From Janthinobacterium sp. BJB426 (GTDB lineage: Bacteria > Pseudomonadota > Gammaproteobacteria > Burkholderiales > Burkholderiaceae_D), in the NCBI RefSeq assembly GCF_002735705.1, contig NZ_PDZL01000033.1, positions 1 through 37,606 on the forward strand: a stretch of DNA of 37,606 nt. Direction: 5' to 3'. The notes beneath the pieces are model-generated. The model saw only the letters and a program-made list of their open reading frames with translations, did no database searches and was not told where the DNA came from. Each line of letters begins with the position of its first letter. The first letter of the stretch is position 1. The translations under genes and the position numbers were made by a program. This document shows, piece after piece, positions 1 to 9,786 of the stretch.

Positions 1-175
1 CGAACGTATCAACGGCATTCTGAAAGGCGAGTTCCTGCTGAATCGACCTGCGGACCTGAAACAGGCGAGCAAAATGGTGGCGCAATCGGTGCGGATCTAT
101 AACCAGGAACGGCCGCATACGGCCCTGAAATACAAAACGCCCGATGCGGTGCATCGGGCGTTTCTACAGCAATAA
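1..175 (+). CDS. IS3-family transposase (OrfB), C-terminal fragment cut by window edge
   Basis: The first 57 codons (reading from base 2) encode the end of a DDE integrase-type transposase, starting ERINGILKGEF and ending near YNQERPHTAL and TPDAVHRAFLQQ, then TAA at 173-175. The ERxNGxLKxEF and YNxxRPHxALxxxTP motifs are typical of the rve domain of IS3-family OrfB; the leading Glu is probably the last acid of the DDE triad. The rest of the element lies outside the window, so its integrity cannot be judged. It reads toward acnA, which is on the opposite strand. Confidence 0.88.
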   Translation, partial: ERINGILKGEFLLNRPADLKQASKMVAQSVRIYNQERPHTALKYKTPDAVHRAFLQQ

Positions 176-179
176 ATAC

Positions 180-204
180 TGTCAACCTATTTTAGGACTG
201 GACA
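180..204 (+). repeat. Probable right terminal inverted repeat of the IS3-family element
   Basis: The stretch just after the transposase stop begins TGTCAACC and ends ACTGGACA. It has the TG...CA ends of IS3-family terminal repeats and lies 4 nt past the stop codon, where the right end is expected. The exact outer boundary (204 or up to 210) cannot be fixed without the left end or an empty site. Confidence 0.6.
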
Positions 205-220
205 CTCACAGCTGGGCTGA

Positions 221-2941
<2,721 letters not shown>

Positions 2942-2999
2942 GACCTCTCCTTGTTGGGTATCGTCTATTTATTGATTATTCAAATTACAAAACATGACT

Positions 3000-3017
3000 G
3001 AGCCCCCGAAGAGGCCC
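3000..3017 (-). terminator. GNRA/UUCG-type hairpin between the small secreted protein and acnA
   Basis: On the minus strand the sequence reads GGGCCTC-TTCG-GGGGCTC, a 7-bp stem with two G-U pairs and a UUCG tetraloop, 13 nt past the stop of the upstream gene. It is followed by TGTTTTG and an AT-rich stretch. It could act as a partial terminator or attenuator before acnA. The wobble pairs and interrupted U tract make it weak. Confidence 0.4.
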
Positions 3018-3029
3018 TTGCTGCTCACA

Positions 3030-3584
3030 TCAGCCGCCGGTCGCCGGCAGCACGCCCAGCGATGGCGCGGCTTCCACCGCTGCCGCCGGCTTGGCTTGTT
3101 CCGCATCCTTGCATTCATTGGCCAACTGGCGGCCCTGCTTGGAATCGAGCAGCATGCCTTTGGCCGGGATGCCGATCCAGACGAGACCGTACAGACGGTT
3201 CTCGAAGCGGTTGGCGCCGGTGGTGGTACCAACGCGGCTCAGGCGGTGCAGGCGCTTCTTCCAGCGCAGGGCGATGTGTTTGTCGTCAGTCGCATTGGTG
3301 TAGATGGTAATTTTATTACCAAGTTCACAATTGAAATCGGTGGAGGCCGAGCCTGCGGTGTCCGGTTCGTCGGATTCTTCCTTGTCGGCGACTGACATGG
3401 CGAGCGGATGGGCTTCCTTGGCGGCTGCCTTGGCTTTGGTGGTCTTGGCCTTTGGCTTGGCTTTGGCAGCCTTCACTGCCTTGGGATTTACCTCTGCCGT
3501 GGCGGCGAAGCTGGCTGGCGCCAGCGTGAGGGTCATGGCGCCCAGCGCGACGCTGCAGGCAATGGCTAATTTGGAGAGGGACAT
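3030..3584 (-). CDS. Secreted Ala/Lys-rich protein with a C-terminal MliC-like domain
   Basis: A 184-residue protein starting MSLSKLAIACSVALG with a typical Sec signal peptide; the likely cleavage follows APASFAA. A basic Ala/Lys-rich linker (KAAKAKPKAKTTKAKAA) follows, and then a domain of about 80 residues opened by DFNCELGNKITIY and closed by LANEC. The two cysteines at its ends, the TTGANRFEN turn and the GLVWIGIPAKGMLL strand resemble the MliC/PliC lysozyme-inhibitor barrel (pattern C...SGAxY...W.KG.A.L...C). That resemblance is by eye and unproven. The start was chosen for the signal peptide and an AGGAA ribosome site. The open frame extends upstream to 3905, but that part lies antisense-like over the neighbouring lyase gene and is not protein-like. 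The gap to the lyase stop is 13 nt, so the two are probably cotranscribed. Confidence 0.75.
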   Translation of the reverse strand: MSLSKLAIACSVALGAMTLTLAPASFAATAEVNPKAVKAAKAKPKAKTTKAKAAAKEAHPLAMSVADKEESDEPDTAGSASTDFNCELGNKITIYTNATDDKHIALRWKKRLHRLSRVGTTTGANRFENRLYGLVWIGIPAKGMLLDSKQGRQLANECKDAEQAKPAAAVEAAPSLGVLPATGG

Positions 3585-3597
3585 CGTGTAATTCCTG

Positions 3598-4596
3598 TCA
3601 GTTTTCAGTGGTGCTGGAAGAGGGGGTGTTGAGTAATGCAGCGGCCGCCTCGGGCAGGCCGAGGCCTGCCAGTTTGGCGCGTTGCAAAACGGTCCAATAA
3701 TATCGGTAGCTGGCGCGGTCGTGCAAGCGGCCATTTTGCGCAATCGGTCCCCAGTTGGCGCGCAGCGCTTCATTGAGGATATTGCTGGCCTCGTTGACTT
3801 CGGACAGGCGCGGCGTGAAGGCCTTGATGATGGGCTTGATCTGGTCCGGGTGGATGCTCCACATGCGCGTGTAGCCGAACTCGGCTGTCGCGCGCTGGGC
3901 GTCATTCGCCACCACGGCCGAATCGCGCACGTCCGTCGTCACGTTATGCGAGGGCACCTTGCCGTGCGCATGGCAGGCGGCCGCCACTTCCAGCTTGGCG
4001 CGCACCACCAGCGGGTGCGTGAACTGGCCCGGCGTGCGCATGGCGGCGGCGGGAATGGCGCCGTAGTGGGCCGAGACGAAATCCATGATGCCGAAGGACA
4101 GGCATTCGACCTGGGGCAGGGCGGCGATCGCGTAGGCGTCGCGCAGCGCGCCATGCGTCTCGATCAGGATGTGCACGGGCAGGTTGTCGCGGCCGGCGCG
4201 GCGCGCGTGCAGGTTGATCAGGTCGATGGCCAGCATGGCATCCTGCACGCCTGCCACCTTGGGCACGGCGATGTAGGCCAGGCGGGAGGCGGCACTGCAG
4301 ATGATTTCCACGTCGCGCGCGAAAAACGGGCTGTCGACGTCGTGCACGCGTACGCCGATACGGTTGAACTGGTTGTCGTCGCTGGCCAGCAGGCCGGCGA
4401 TCATCAGGGCGTGGGCTTCTTCATTGCCGGCGCTGGCGCCATCTTCGCAGTCGAACGTGATGTCGAACAGGGGGCCAAGCTCTTGTTGCAAAGCAATCGA
4501 TTTACGCATCAGCTTTTCAGAGCCGGCGTAGTGGTCGCAAGCGGCGAGCAACAGCGGCTGGCGTTTGCCTTGGAATAAAACCTCGGAAGGGTGCAT
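3598..4596 (-). CDS. CitE-like CoA-ester lyase (HpcH/HpaI aldolase / citrate lyase beta family)
   Basis: A 332-residue TIM-barrel lyase. Family marks are FDCEDGA at about 48-54 (equivalent of the DLEDAV motif), the Mg2+ acid Glu146 in ILIETHGAL, Asp172 in FGIMDFVSAHYG, and SIHPDQI near the C terminus. Relatives cleave malyl-CoA, citramalyl-CoA or citryl-CoA to acetyl-CoA plus a keto acid. Neither the alpha nor the gamma subunit gene of a true citrate lyase is nearby, so a stand-alone malyl/citramalyl-CoA type is more likely. The exact substrate cannot be read from sequence. It lies 111 nt after mdh and 13 nt before the secreted-protein gene, all leftward. No clear Shine-Dalgarno precedes the ATG; the reading frame supports this start mainly by homology-like N-terminal residues. 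Confidence 0.85.
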   Translation of the reverse strand: MHPSEVLFQGKRQPLLLAACDHYAGSEKLMRKSIALQQELGPLFDITFDCEDGASAGNEEAHALMIAGLLASDDNQFNRIGVRVHDVDSPFFARDVEIICSAASRLAYIAVPKVAGVQDAMLAIDLINLHARRAGRDNLPVHILIETHGALRDAYAIAALPQVECLSFGIMDFVSAHYGAIPAAAMRTPGQFTHPLVVRAKLEVAAACHAHGKVPSHNVTTDVRDSAVVANDAQRATAEFGYTRMWSIHPDQIKPIIKAFTPRLSEVNEASNILNEALRANWGPIAQNGRLHDRASYRYYWTVLQRAKLAGLGLPEAAAALLNTPSSSTTEN

Positions 4597-4675
4597 GCTT
4601 AAGGCATTTCTGCAGGTAAAAACTACTTGGGAAAACAGCCGCGCCGCGACATGCGCGGGGCGGCCTTCTTTGGCG

Positions 4676-4697
4676 GGCGGCGCATTGCCGCGCCGCC
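4676..4697 (-). other. Strong hairpin between mdh and the CitE-like gene
   Basis: GGCGGCGC and GCGCCGCC pair perfectly (8 bp) around a 6-nt loop, 11 nt after the mdh stop codon. There is no U tract on either strand, so it is not a classical intrinsic terminator. A role in mRNA 3'-end stability for mdh or in partial termination is possible. Confidence 0.45.
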
Positions 4698-4707
4698 AAA
4701 ACTGGAC

Positions 4708-5697
4708 TTAGGCCAGCAGGTGTTTCACGCCTTCGCGCTCTTCGGTCAGTTCTTTCAGGGTCAGGTTGATGCGCTCTTGCGAGAATGCATCGATTTCCAG
4801 ACCTTGAACGATGGTGTATTCACCGTTGTCGGTGGTGACCGGGAAGCCGAACACGGTGCCTTCAGGGATGCCATACGAGCCATCCGAAGGAACGCCCATG
4901 GTGGTCCACTTGCCAGCCGTGCCCAGCATCCAGTCATGGATGTGGTCGATGGCGGCGTTCGCTGCCGACGCTGCCGACGACAGGCCGCGCGCTTCGATGA
5001 TGGCCGCGCCGCGCTTGCCGACGGTTGGCAGGAAGGTGTTGGCGTTCCATTCCTGGTCGTTGATCAGGTCTTTCACAGCCTTGCCGTTGACGGTGGCGAA
5101 GCGGTAGTCGGCGTACATCGTTGGCGAGTGGTTGCCCCACACGGTCAGCTTCTCGATGTCTTTCACGGCGGTGCCGGTCTTGGCAGCGACTTGCGACAGC
5201 GCGCGGTTGTGGTCCAGGCGCAGCATGGCGGTGAAGTTTTTCGCTGGCAGCGATGGCGCCGATTTCATGGCGATGTAGGCGTTGGTGTTGGCAGGGTTGC
5301 CGACCACCAGTACTTTGACATTGCGCGAAGCGACGGCGTCGAGCGCCTTGCCTTGCACCGTGAAGATCTGGGCGTTCGCTTCCAGCAGGTCCTTGCGTTC
5401 CATGCCTGGGCCGCGTGGACGCGCGCCAACCAGTACGGCCACGTCGACATCCTTGAAGGCGGTCAGCGGATCGGAGTGAGCGGTCATTTCCGTCAGCAGC
5501 GGGAAGGCGCAGTCGTCGATTTCCATCATCACGCCCTTGAGCGCCTTCTGGGCTTTTTCGTCCGGGATTTCAAGCAGTTGCAAGATGACAGGCTGGTCTT
5601 TGCCGAGCATGTCGCCATTGGCGATGCGGAACAACAGGGCGTAGCCGATCTGGCCGGCGGCGCCGGTCACTGCAACACGCATTGGGGTTTTAGCCAT
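4708..5697 (-). CDS. mdh: Malate dehydrogenase
   Basis: A 329-residue cytoplasmic NAD-dependent malate dehydrogenase that oxidises malate to oxaloacetate, closing the TCA cycle. Visible features are the nucleotide loop GAAGQIG at 12-18, the substrate-arginine segment GARPRGPGMER at 91-101, Arg160/Asp162 in RLDHNR and the catalytic His190 in WGNHSP. This is the longer 'cytosolic-type' MDH common in Burkholderiales. GGAG seven bases upstream supports the ATG at 5697. It is the first gene of a leftward series running to acnA, and is divergent from the GntR regulator with about 300 nt between the starts. That spacer contains the palindromic operator candidate. Confidence 0.97.
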   Translation of the reverse strand: MAKTPMRVAVTGAAGQIGYALLFRIANGDMLGKDQPVILQLLEIPDEKAQKALKGVMMEIDDCAFPLLTEMTAHSDPLTAFKDVDVAVLVGARPRGPGMERKDLLEANAQIFTVQGKALDAVASRNVKVLVVGNPANTNAYIAMKSAPSLPAKNFTAMLRLDHNRALSQVAAKTGTAVKDIEKLTVWGNHSPTMYADYRFATVNGKAVKDLINDQEWNANTFLPTVGKRGAAIIEARGLSSAASAANAAIDHIHDWMLGTAGKWTTMGVPSDGSYGIPEGTVFGFPVTTDNGEYTIVQGLEIDAFSQERINLTLKELTEEREGVKHLLA

Positions 5698-6002
5698 GAT
5701 GAATCTCCAAAAATGGGAAAGAAAACGGGCTTGAAGCTGGGCTTACGCTTATCCGGAAAAACTATAATGATACCAAAACCGGCACGCGCCACCGAATTGC
5801 TGGTGTACGCTGCCGTCACGCTTGTGCTGCACGAGGCCAGAGTGGCTGGCCGACAACATAAAACGCTGGCTCACAAGTTTTATCGAGGGCAGTTTAGGCC
5901 CCCGATCTGTATCTGTCAATCATATCTTATGTCTTATATAAGACAGATAACTACGAGTCTTTTACTGGACGCGGGCAGTGATTTGTGTTGAAATGTCGGA
6001 CT
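5698..6002. promoter_or_regulatory. Divergent mdh / gntR promoter region
   Basis: A 305-nt spacer between two divergent starts. On the plus side, TGTCAA (5914-5919) and TATAAG (5937-5942), 17 nt apart, could be -35 and -10 boxes for the regulator gene; they overlap the palindrome at 5930-5945. A TATAAT is also present at 5763-5768 on the plus strand but has no fitting -35 box. I could not place a convincing mdh promoter on the minus strand. Confidence 0.4.
5930..5945. promoter_or_regulatory. Candidate GntR operator: perfect 16-bp palindrome
   Basis: TGTCTTATATAAGACA is a perfect 8+8 palindrome, flanked by TATC and GATA in further imperfect symmetry. It lies in a locally AT-rich island in a high-G+C genome, directly upstream of a HutC-type GntR gene and overlapping its probable -10 box. 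The size and symmetry fit GntR/HutC operators. Autorepression, and possibly control of mdh, is inferred. Confidence 0.65.
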
Positions 6003-6896
6003 ATGAATTCCGCCTCGTCCAATCTGACCAACAATGCCACTGCTGCAAGCGGGGCGGTCAGTCCGACCGCGGGCACCCCGGCCACGCCCGTTGCCGCAGC
6101 GGCCAGCACCGCCGCCACCCCTGTCGCCAGCGTCAATACCACTGCCTCCACCGCCGTGGCCGCGCCTGCCGCAACTGCCTCGCCCACCTTCAGTCCCCTG
6201 TACCAGCAGATCAAGGCGCTCATCACGCAGAGCCTGCAATCGGGCGAATGGAAACCGGGCGAGCTGATTCCCAGCGAAGTCGAACTGGCAGGACGCTTCA
6301 AGGTCAGCCAGGGCACGGTGCGCAAGGCCATCGATGAACTGGCCGCCGAGAATCTCGTCATGCGCCGCCAGGGCAAGGGCACCTTCGTTTCCACCCACCA
6401 TGAGGCGCGCGCGCATTTCCGCTTCCTGCGCCTGGTGCCGGACGAAGGCGTGCCGCATTATCCTGAAAGCAAGTTTATTGAAGTCAAGCGCGTGCGCGCG
6501 CCGGCCGACGTGGCGCGCCTGATGGACCTGAAGTCCGGCGACGCCGTCATCTTCATCAAGCGGGTGCAGTATTTCGACGGCGTGCCGACCATCGTCGAGG
6601 AGCTGTGGCTGCCTGGCCTGATCTTCAAGGGCCTGACGGCCGAGCGGCTGGTGGAATACAAGGGCCCCATGTACGGCCTGTTCGAAACGGAATTTGGCAC
6701 GCGCATGATACGCGCGTCCGAGCAGATCCGCGCCGTGTGCGCGGACGCGGGCGCTGCCCAATTGTTAAATATCGACCTCGGCACGCCCTTGCTCAGTTCC
6801 GAGCGCGTGTCGTTTACCTACGGCGACAAGCCGGTCGAACTGCGCCGGGGCCTGTACCTGACCAGTCGTCATCATTATCAGAATGAACTCAGCTGA
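6003..6896 (+). CDS. GntR-family (HutC subfamily) transcriptional regulator
   Basis: A 297-residue regulator. The winged helix-turn-helix spans about 64-131 (SPLYQQIKALI, IPSEVELAGRF, VSQGTVRKAIDEL, RRQGKGTFVS) and is followed by a UTRA ligand domain (about 150-290, with FIKRVQYFDGVPTIVEE and the terminal GDKPVELRRGLY). HutC-type proteins bind a small metabolite through UTRA. Here the setting between mdh and sdhC suggests TCA-cycle control. Unusual is a low-complexity Ala/Pro/Thr-rich N-terminal segment of about 62 residues before the DNA-binding domain. GTG at 5985 and TTG at 5988 are in frame upstream; the ATG at 6003 was preferred, though none has a clear Shine-Dalgarno. A true start near codon 62 cannot be excluded. 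Confidence 0.88.
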   Translation: MNSASSNLTNNATAASGAVSPTAGTPATPVAAAASTAATPVASVNTTASTAVAAPAATASPTFSPLYQQIKALITQSLQSGEWKPGELIPSEVELAGRFKVSQGTVRKAIDELAAENLVMRRQGKGTFVSTHHEARAHFRFLRLVPDEGVPHYPESKFIEVKRVRAPADVARLMDLKSGDAVIFIKRVQYFDGVPTIVEELWLPGLIFKGLTAERLVEYKGPMYGLFETEFGTRMIRASEQIRAVCADAGAAQLLNIDLGTPLLSSERVSFTYGDKPVELRRGLYLTSRHHYQNELS

Positions 6897-6903
6897 AGCG
6901 GCG

Positions 6904-6921
6904 GGGCACCCTTGGGTGCCC
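6904..6921 (+). other. Hairpin directly after the gntR stop
   Basis: GGGCACCC-TT-GGGTGCCC is a perfect 8-bp inverted repeat 7 nt past the gntR stop. No U tract follows, so it may stabilise the transcript end rather than terminate by itself. Confidence 0.45.
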
Positions 6922-7009
6922 GAACAAGCAGCAAGGCTGAAGTGCATCGCTTGCAAGATGCCTGCCGCAAGGCGGGCAACGGAGACAACGGAAAGCGCAG
7001 CGACAGCAT

Positions 7010-7034
7010 GGCCCGCCCCGGCGGGCCGTGTTTT
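7010..7034 (+). terminator. Probable intrinsic terminator upstream of the sdh operon
   Basis: GGCCCGCC-CC-GGCGGGCC (8-bp stem) is followed by GTGTTTT. This is a reasonable rho-independent terminator separating gntR from the sdhC promoter, though the 2-nt loop means the top pair or two will open. Confidence 0.5.
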
Positions 7035-7202
7035 GCCGGCGATTCTGTAATTAAATTACGTGAACTACGGAAAGTAGCGCGGTATTTTGTAGTAAAAAAC
7101 CATTTTGGTTATATGTAACAATAGATATTGGTATGGGTTGCGAAAATCGGCGAAAATCGCGGCTTCAATATTTAGTTGAAATTCAAAGGGGAGGTTTTTG
7201 TT

Positions 7203-7625
7203 ATGTCTGAAGCCGTAAGAGAAGTACCAAAAAAAGAACGGCCGCAATTCCGTAACATTCATGTTACCGAATTGTCGAACTACCGCATGGCTGTCGGCGC
7301 CATCGTCTCGATCCTGCATCGCATCAGCGGTTTCATCATTTTCGCCTTGCTGCCATGCATACTGTACATGCTGGAACTGAGCCTGCGTTCCGAAATGTCC
7401 TACGCCTACTTCCAGGGCATCGCCTCGCACTGGTTCGTCAAGCTGATCACCCTGGGTCTGGTCTGGGCCTTCCTGCACCACTTCTGCGCCGGTATCCGTC
7501 ACCTGTTCATGGATGTGCACGTTGCCATCGAAAAAGATTCGGCACGCAAGACCGCTTCGTCCGTGCTGGTCGTGAGCCTGGTGTTGACGGCTCTGGTCGC
7601 TTTGAAACTGTTTGGAGTATTTTAA
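7203..7625 (+). CDS. sdhC: Succinate dehydrogenase cytochrome b556 subunit
   Basis: A 140-residue inner-membrane subunit of complex II, with three hydrophobic helices (about 30-57, 75-97, 115-137). SILHRISG at 36-43 carries the Ser/Arg residues of the quinone site. His93 in HHFCAGIRHLFMD matches the haem b ligand of E. coli SdhC, which lies seven residues before the RH motif. The ATG at 7203 is preceded by AGGGGAGG at 7187-7194, a very strong ribosome site; an upstream in-frame TTG at 7176 would place that site inside the gene and was rejected. It is followed by sdhD after a 2-nt gap. Confidence 0.95.
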   Translation: MSEAVREVPKKERPQFRNIHVTELSNYRMAVGAIVSILHRISGFIIFALLPCILYMLELSLRSEMSYAYFQGIASHWFVKLITLGLVWAFLHHFCAGIRHLFMDVHVAIEKDSARKTASSVLVVSLVLTALVALKLFGVF

Positions 7626-7627
7626 AC

Positions 7628-7993
7628 ATGGCAGACAATAATATCGGACCGAAACGCCTCGTCGTCGGAGCCCATTACGGCTTGCGCGATTGGCTGGCGC
7701 AACGCGTTACCGCCATCGTCATGGTGGCCTATGTGGCCATCCTGCTTATTTCTTTCCTGACCGGCAGCAACTTCAGCTATGAAGGCTGGGCTGGTCTGTT
7801 CGCACAGCAGTGGTTTAAATTGTTCAGCCTGGTGACCTTCGTCGCCCTGTTCTACCACGCATGGGTCGGCGTACGCGACATCTGGATGGACTACGTGAAA
7901 AGCGCTGGCCTCCGTCTGACCCTGCAAATTGCCACCATGCTGTGGTTGATCGCTTGTGCCGGCTGGACGGTACAGATACTCTGGAGTGTGTAA
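7628..7993 (+). CDS. sdhD: Succinate dehydrogenase hydrophobic membrane anchor subunit
   Basis: A 121-residue membrane anchor of complex II with three hydrophobic helices (about 29-46, 62-82, 97-118). FYHAWVGVRDIWMDYVK (residues 75-91) carries His77 and Tyr89, matching the haem/quinone residues of E. coli SdhD (WHAW...DYVK). It starts 2 nt after the sdhC stop and its end overlaps the ribosome site of sdhA, so translation of the operon is closely coupled. Confidence 0.95.
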   Translation: MADNNIGPKRLVVGAHYGLRDWLAQRVTAIVMVAYVAILLISFLTGSNFSYEGWAGLFAQQWFKLFSLVTFVALFYHAWVGVRDIWMDYVKSAGLRLTLQIATMLWLIACAGWTVQILWSV

Positions 7994-7995
7994 TC

Positions 7996-9777
7996 GTGGC
8001 AGCATATAAATCTGCAATCCCTACCCGCCGCTTTGATGCGGTCATCGTTGGCGCCGGCGGTTCCGGCATGCGCGCGTCGTTGCAACTGGCTGAAGCCGGT
8101 CTGAACGTCGCTGTTTTGTCGAAAGTTTTCCCGACCCGCTCGCACACCGTGGCGGCGCAGGGCGGTATCGGCGCGTCGCTCGGCAACATGGCCGAAGACA
8201 ACTGGTTCTGGCACATGTTCGACACCGTCAAGGGTGGCGACTATCTGGGCGACCAGGATGCCATCGAATTCATGTGCCGCGAAGCACCAAAGGTCGTGTA
8301 CGAACTGGAACACTTCGGCATGCCATTCGACCGCAACCCTGACGGCACCATCTATCAGCGTCCATTCGGCGGCCACACGGCCCACTTCGGCGAAAAGCCG
8401 GTGCAGCGCGCTTGCGCGGCAGCCGACCGTACCGGTCACGCCCTGTTGCACACCCTGTACCAGCGCAACGTGCGTGCGCGTACGCACTTCTTCGTCGAAT
8501 GGATGGCACTCGACCTGATCCGTGACGCCGAAGGCGACGTGATCGGTGTTGTAGCGCTGGAAATGGAAACCGGCGAATGCATGATCCTGGAAGCAAAAAC
8601 GACGGTCATGGCAACGGGCGGCGCAGGCCGCATCTTCGCCGCGTCGACGAATGCTTTCATCAACACGGGTGACGGCATGGGCATGGCGGCACGCGCCGGC
8701 TTGCCGCTGCAAGACATGGAATTCTGGCAGTTCCACCCGACCGGCGTGGCCGGCGCGGGCGTATTGATCACCGAAGGCGTGCGCGGCGAAGGCGGCATCC
8801 TGATCAATAGCGAAGGCGAACGCTTCATGGAGCGCTATGCGCCGACCCTGAAGGATCTGGCGCCGCGCGACTTCGTCTCGCGTTCGATGGACCAGGAAAT
8901 CAAGGAAGGCCGTGGCTGCGGTCCGAACAAGGACCACGTGATGCTGGACCTGCGCCATATCGGCGCCGACACCATCGCCAAGCGCCTGCCGTCGATCCTG
9001 GAAATCGGCCACAAGTTCGCCAACGTCGACGCCACCAAGGAACCGATTCCTGTCGTGCCGACGATTCACTACCAGATGGGCGGCATCCCGACGAACATCC
9101 ATGGCCAGGTCGTCACCCCGACCGGTCCGGATAATTCGGCCAAGGTTGTCAACGGCCTGTACGCGATCGGCGAATGCGCCTGCGTGTCCGTGCACGGCGC
9201 CAACCGCCTGGGTACGAACTCGCTGCTCGACCTGGTGGTCTTCGGCCGCGCGGCCGGCAACCACATCGTCAACAGCGGCCTGAAAGCCAAGGAAAACAAG
9301 CCTTTGCCAGCCGACGCTGCCGAATTCGCCATGGGCCGCCTGGCGCGCCTGGAAAATTCGACCGGCACGGAAACCGTGCAGGGTGTGGCGAACGACATCC
9401 GCGCAACGATGCAGAAGTACTGTGGCGTGTTCCGTACCGACGAGATGCTGAACAAGGGCGTCGAAGAAATCATGAAGCTCGACGAGCGCCGCAAGCACGT
9501 CTCCTTCAAGGATAAATCGATGGTCTTCAACACGGCCCGCGTGGAAGCGCTGGAACTGGACAACCTGATCGAAACGGCGAAAGCGACCATCGTTTCGGCA
9601 GCCGCCCGCAAGGAATCGCGCGGCGCCCACGCCCAGGACGACCATCCGCAACGTGACGACGACAACTGGATGAAGCACACTCTGTGGTATTCGGAAGGCA
9701 ACCGACTGGAATACAAGCCAGTCGTGACCAAGCCGCTGACGGTTGATACCTTCAAACCGAAACCACGTACTTTCTAA
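7996..9777 (+). CDS. sdhA: Succinate dehydrogenase flavoprotein subunit
   Basis: A 593-residue flavoprotein of complex II that oxidises succinate to fumarate and passes electrons to SdhB. The N-terminal dinucleotide-binding loop is VGAGGSGMRA (18-27). SHTVAAQGGIGASLGN holds His50, the covalent FAD attachment site. HFGEKP and the C-terminal CVSVHGANRLGTNSLLDLV segment fit the substrate and FAD pockets. The start is a GTG at 7996 just 2 nt after the sdhD stop, with GGAG overlapping the end of sdhD; the frame upstream runs through sdhD in another phase and is not real. Length matches the family (about 590). Confidence 0.97.
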   Translation: MAAYKSAIPTRRFDAVIVGAGGSGMRASLQLAEAGLNVAVLSKVFPTRSHTVAAQGGIGASLGNMAEDNWFWHMFDTVKGGDYLGDQDAIEFMCREAPKVVYELEHFGMPFDRNPDGTIYQRPFGGHTAHFGEKPVQRACAAADRTGHALLHTLYQRNVRARTHFFVEWMALDLIRDAEGDVIGVVALEMETGECMILEAKTTVMATGGAGRIFAASTNAFINTGDGMGMAARAGLPLQDMEFWQFHPTGVAGAGVLITEGVRGEGGILINSEGERFMERYAPTLKDLAPRDFVSRSMDQEIKEGRGCGPNKDHVMLDLRHIGADTIAKRLPSILEIGHKFANVDATKEPIPVVPTIHYQMGGIPTNIHGQVVTPTGPDNSAKVVNGLYAIGECACVSVHGANRLGTNSLLDLVVFGRAAGNHIVNSGLKAKENKPLPADAAEFAMGRLARLENSTGTETVQGVANDIRATMQKYCGVFRTDEMLNKGVEEIMKLDERRKHVSFKDKSMVFNTARVEALELDNLIETAKATIVSAAARKESRGAHAQDDHPQRDDDNWMKHTLWYSEGNRLEYKPVVTKPLTVDTFKPKPRTF

Positions 9778-9786
9778 GGCTATACC

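Larger units (their letters stand above)
6897..7202 (+). promoter_or_regulatory. gntR-sdhC intergenic region with probable sdh promoter
   Basis: This 306-nt region has no convincing gene. It has two GC-rich hairpins after gntR (6904-6921 and 7010-7027), then AT-rich sequence. TTGTAG (7087-7092) and TATATG (7110-7115) are 17 nt apart and could form the sdhC promoter. An imperfect palindrome GTTATATGTAAC overlaps the -10 and is only weakly like the operator at 5930. The direct repeat CGAAAATCG occurs twice at 7141-7158. The region ends with a strong ribosome site for sdhC. Confidence 0.4.

Noticed and set aside
3585..3905. N-terminal extension of the small secreted protein back to 3905
   Set aside because: The extension overlaps the lyase gene in another frame, and the ATG at 3584 has a ribosome site and a clear signal peptide.
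5763..5768. TATAAT as the -10 box of a plus-strand promoter
   Set aside because: No -35 box at suitable spacing and no gene start for 220 nt; another promoter candidate lies next to the regulator gene.
6912..7118. A 68-codon plus-strand frame between gntR and sdhC
   Set aside because: It spans two hairpins and the probable sdh promoter, has no ribosome site and no protein-like composition.
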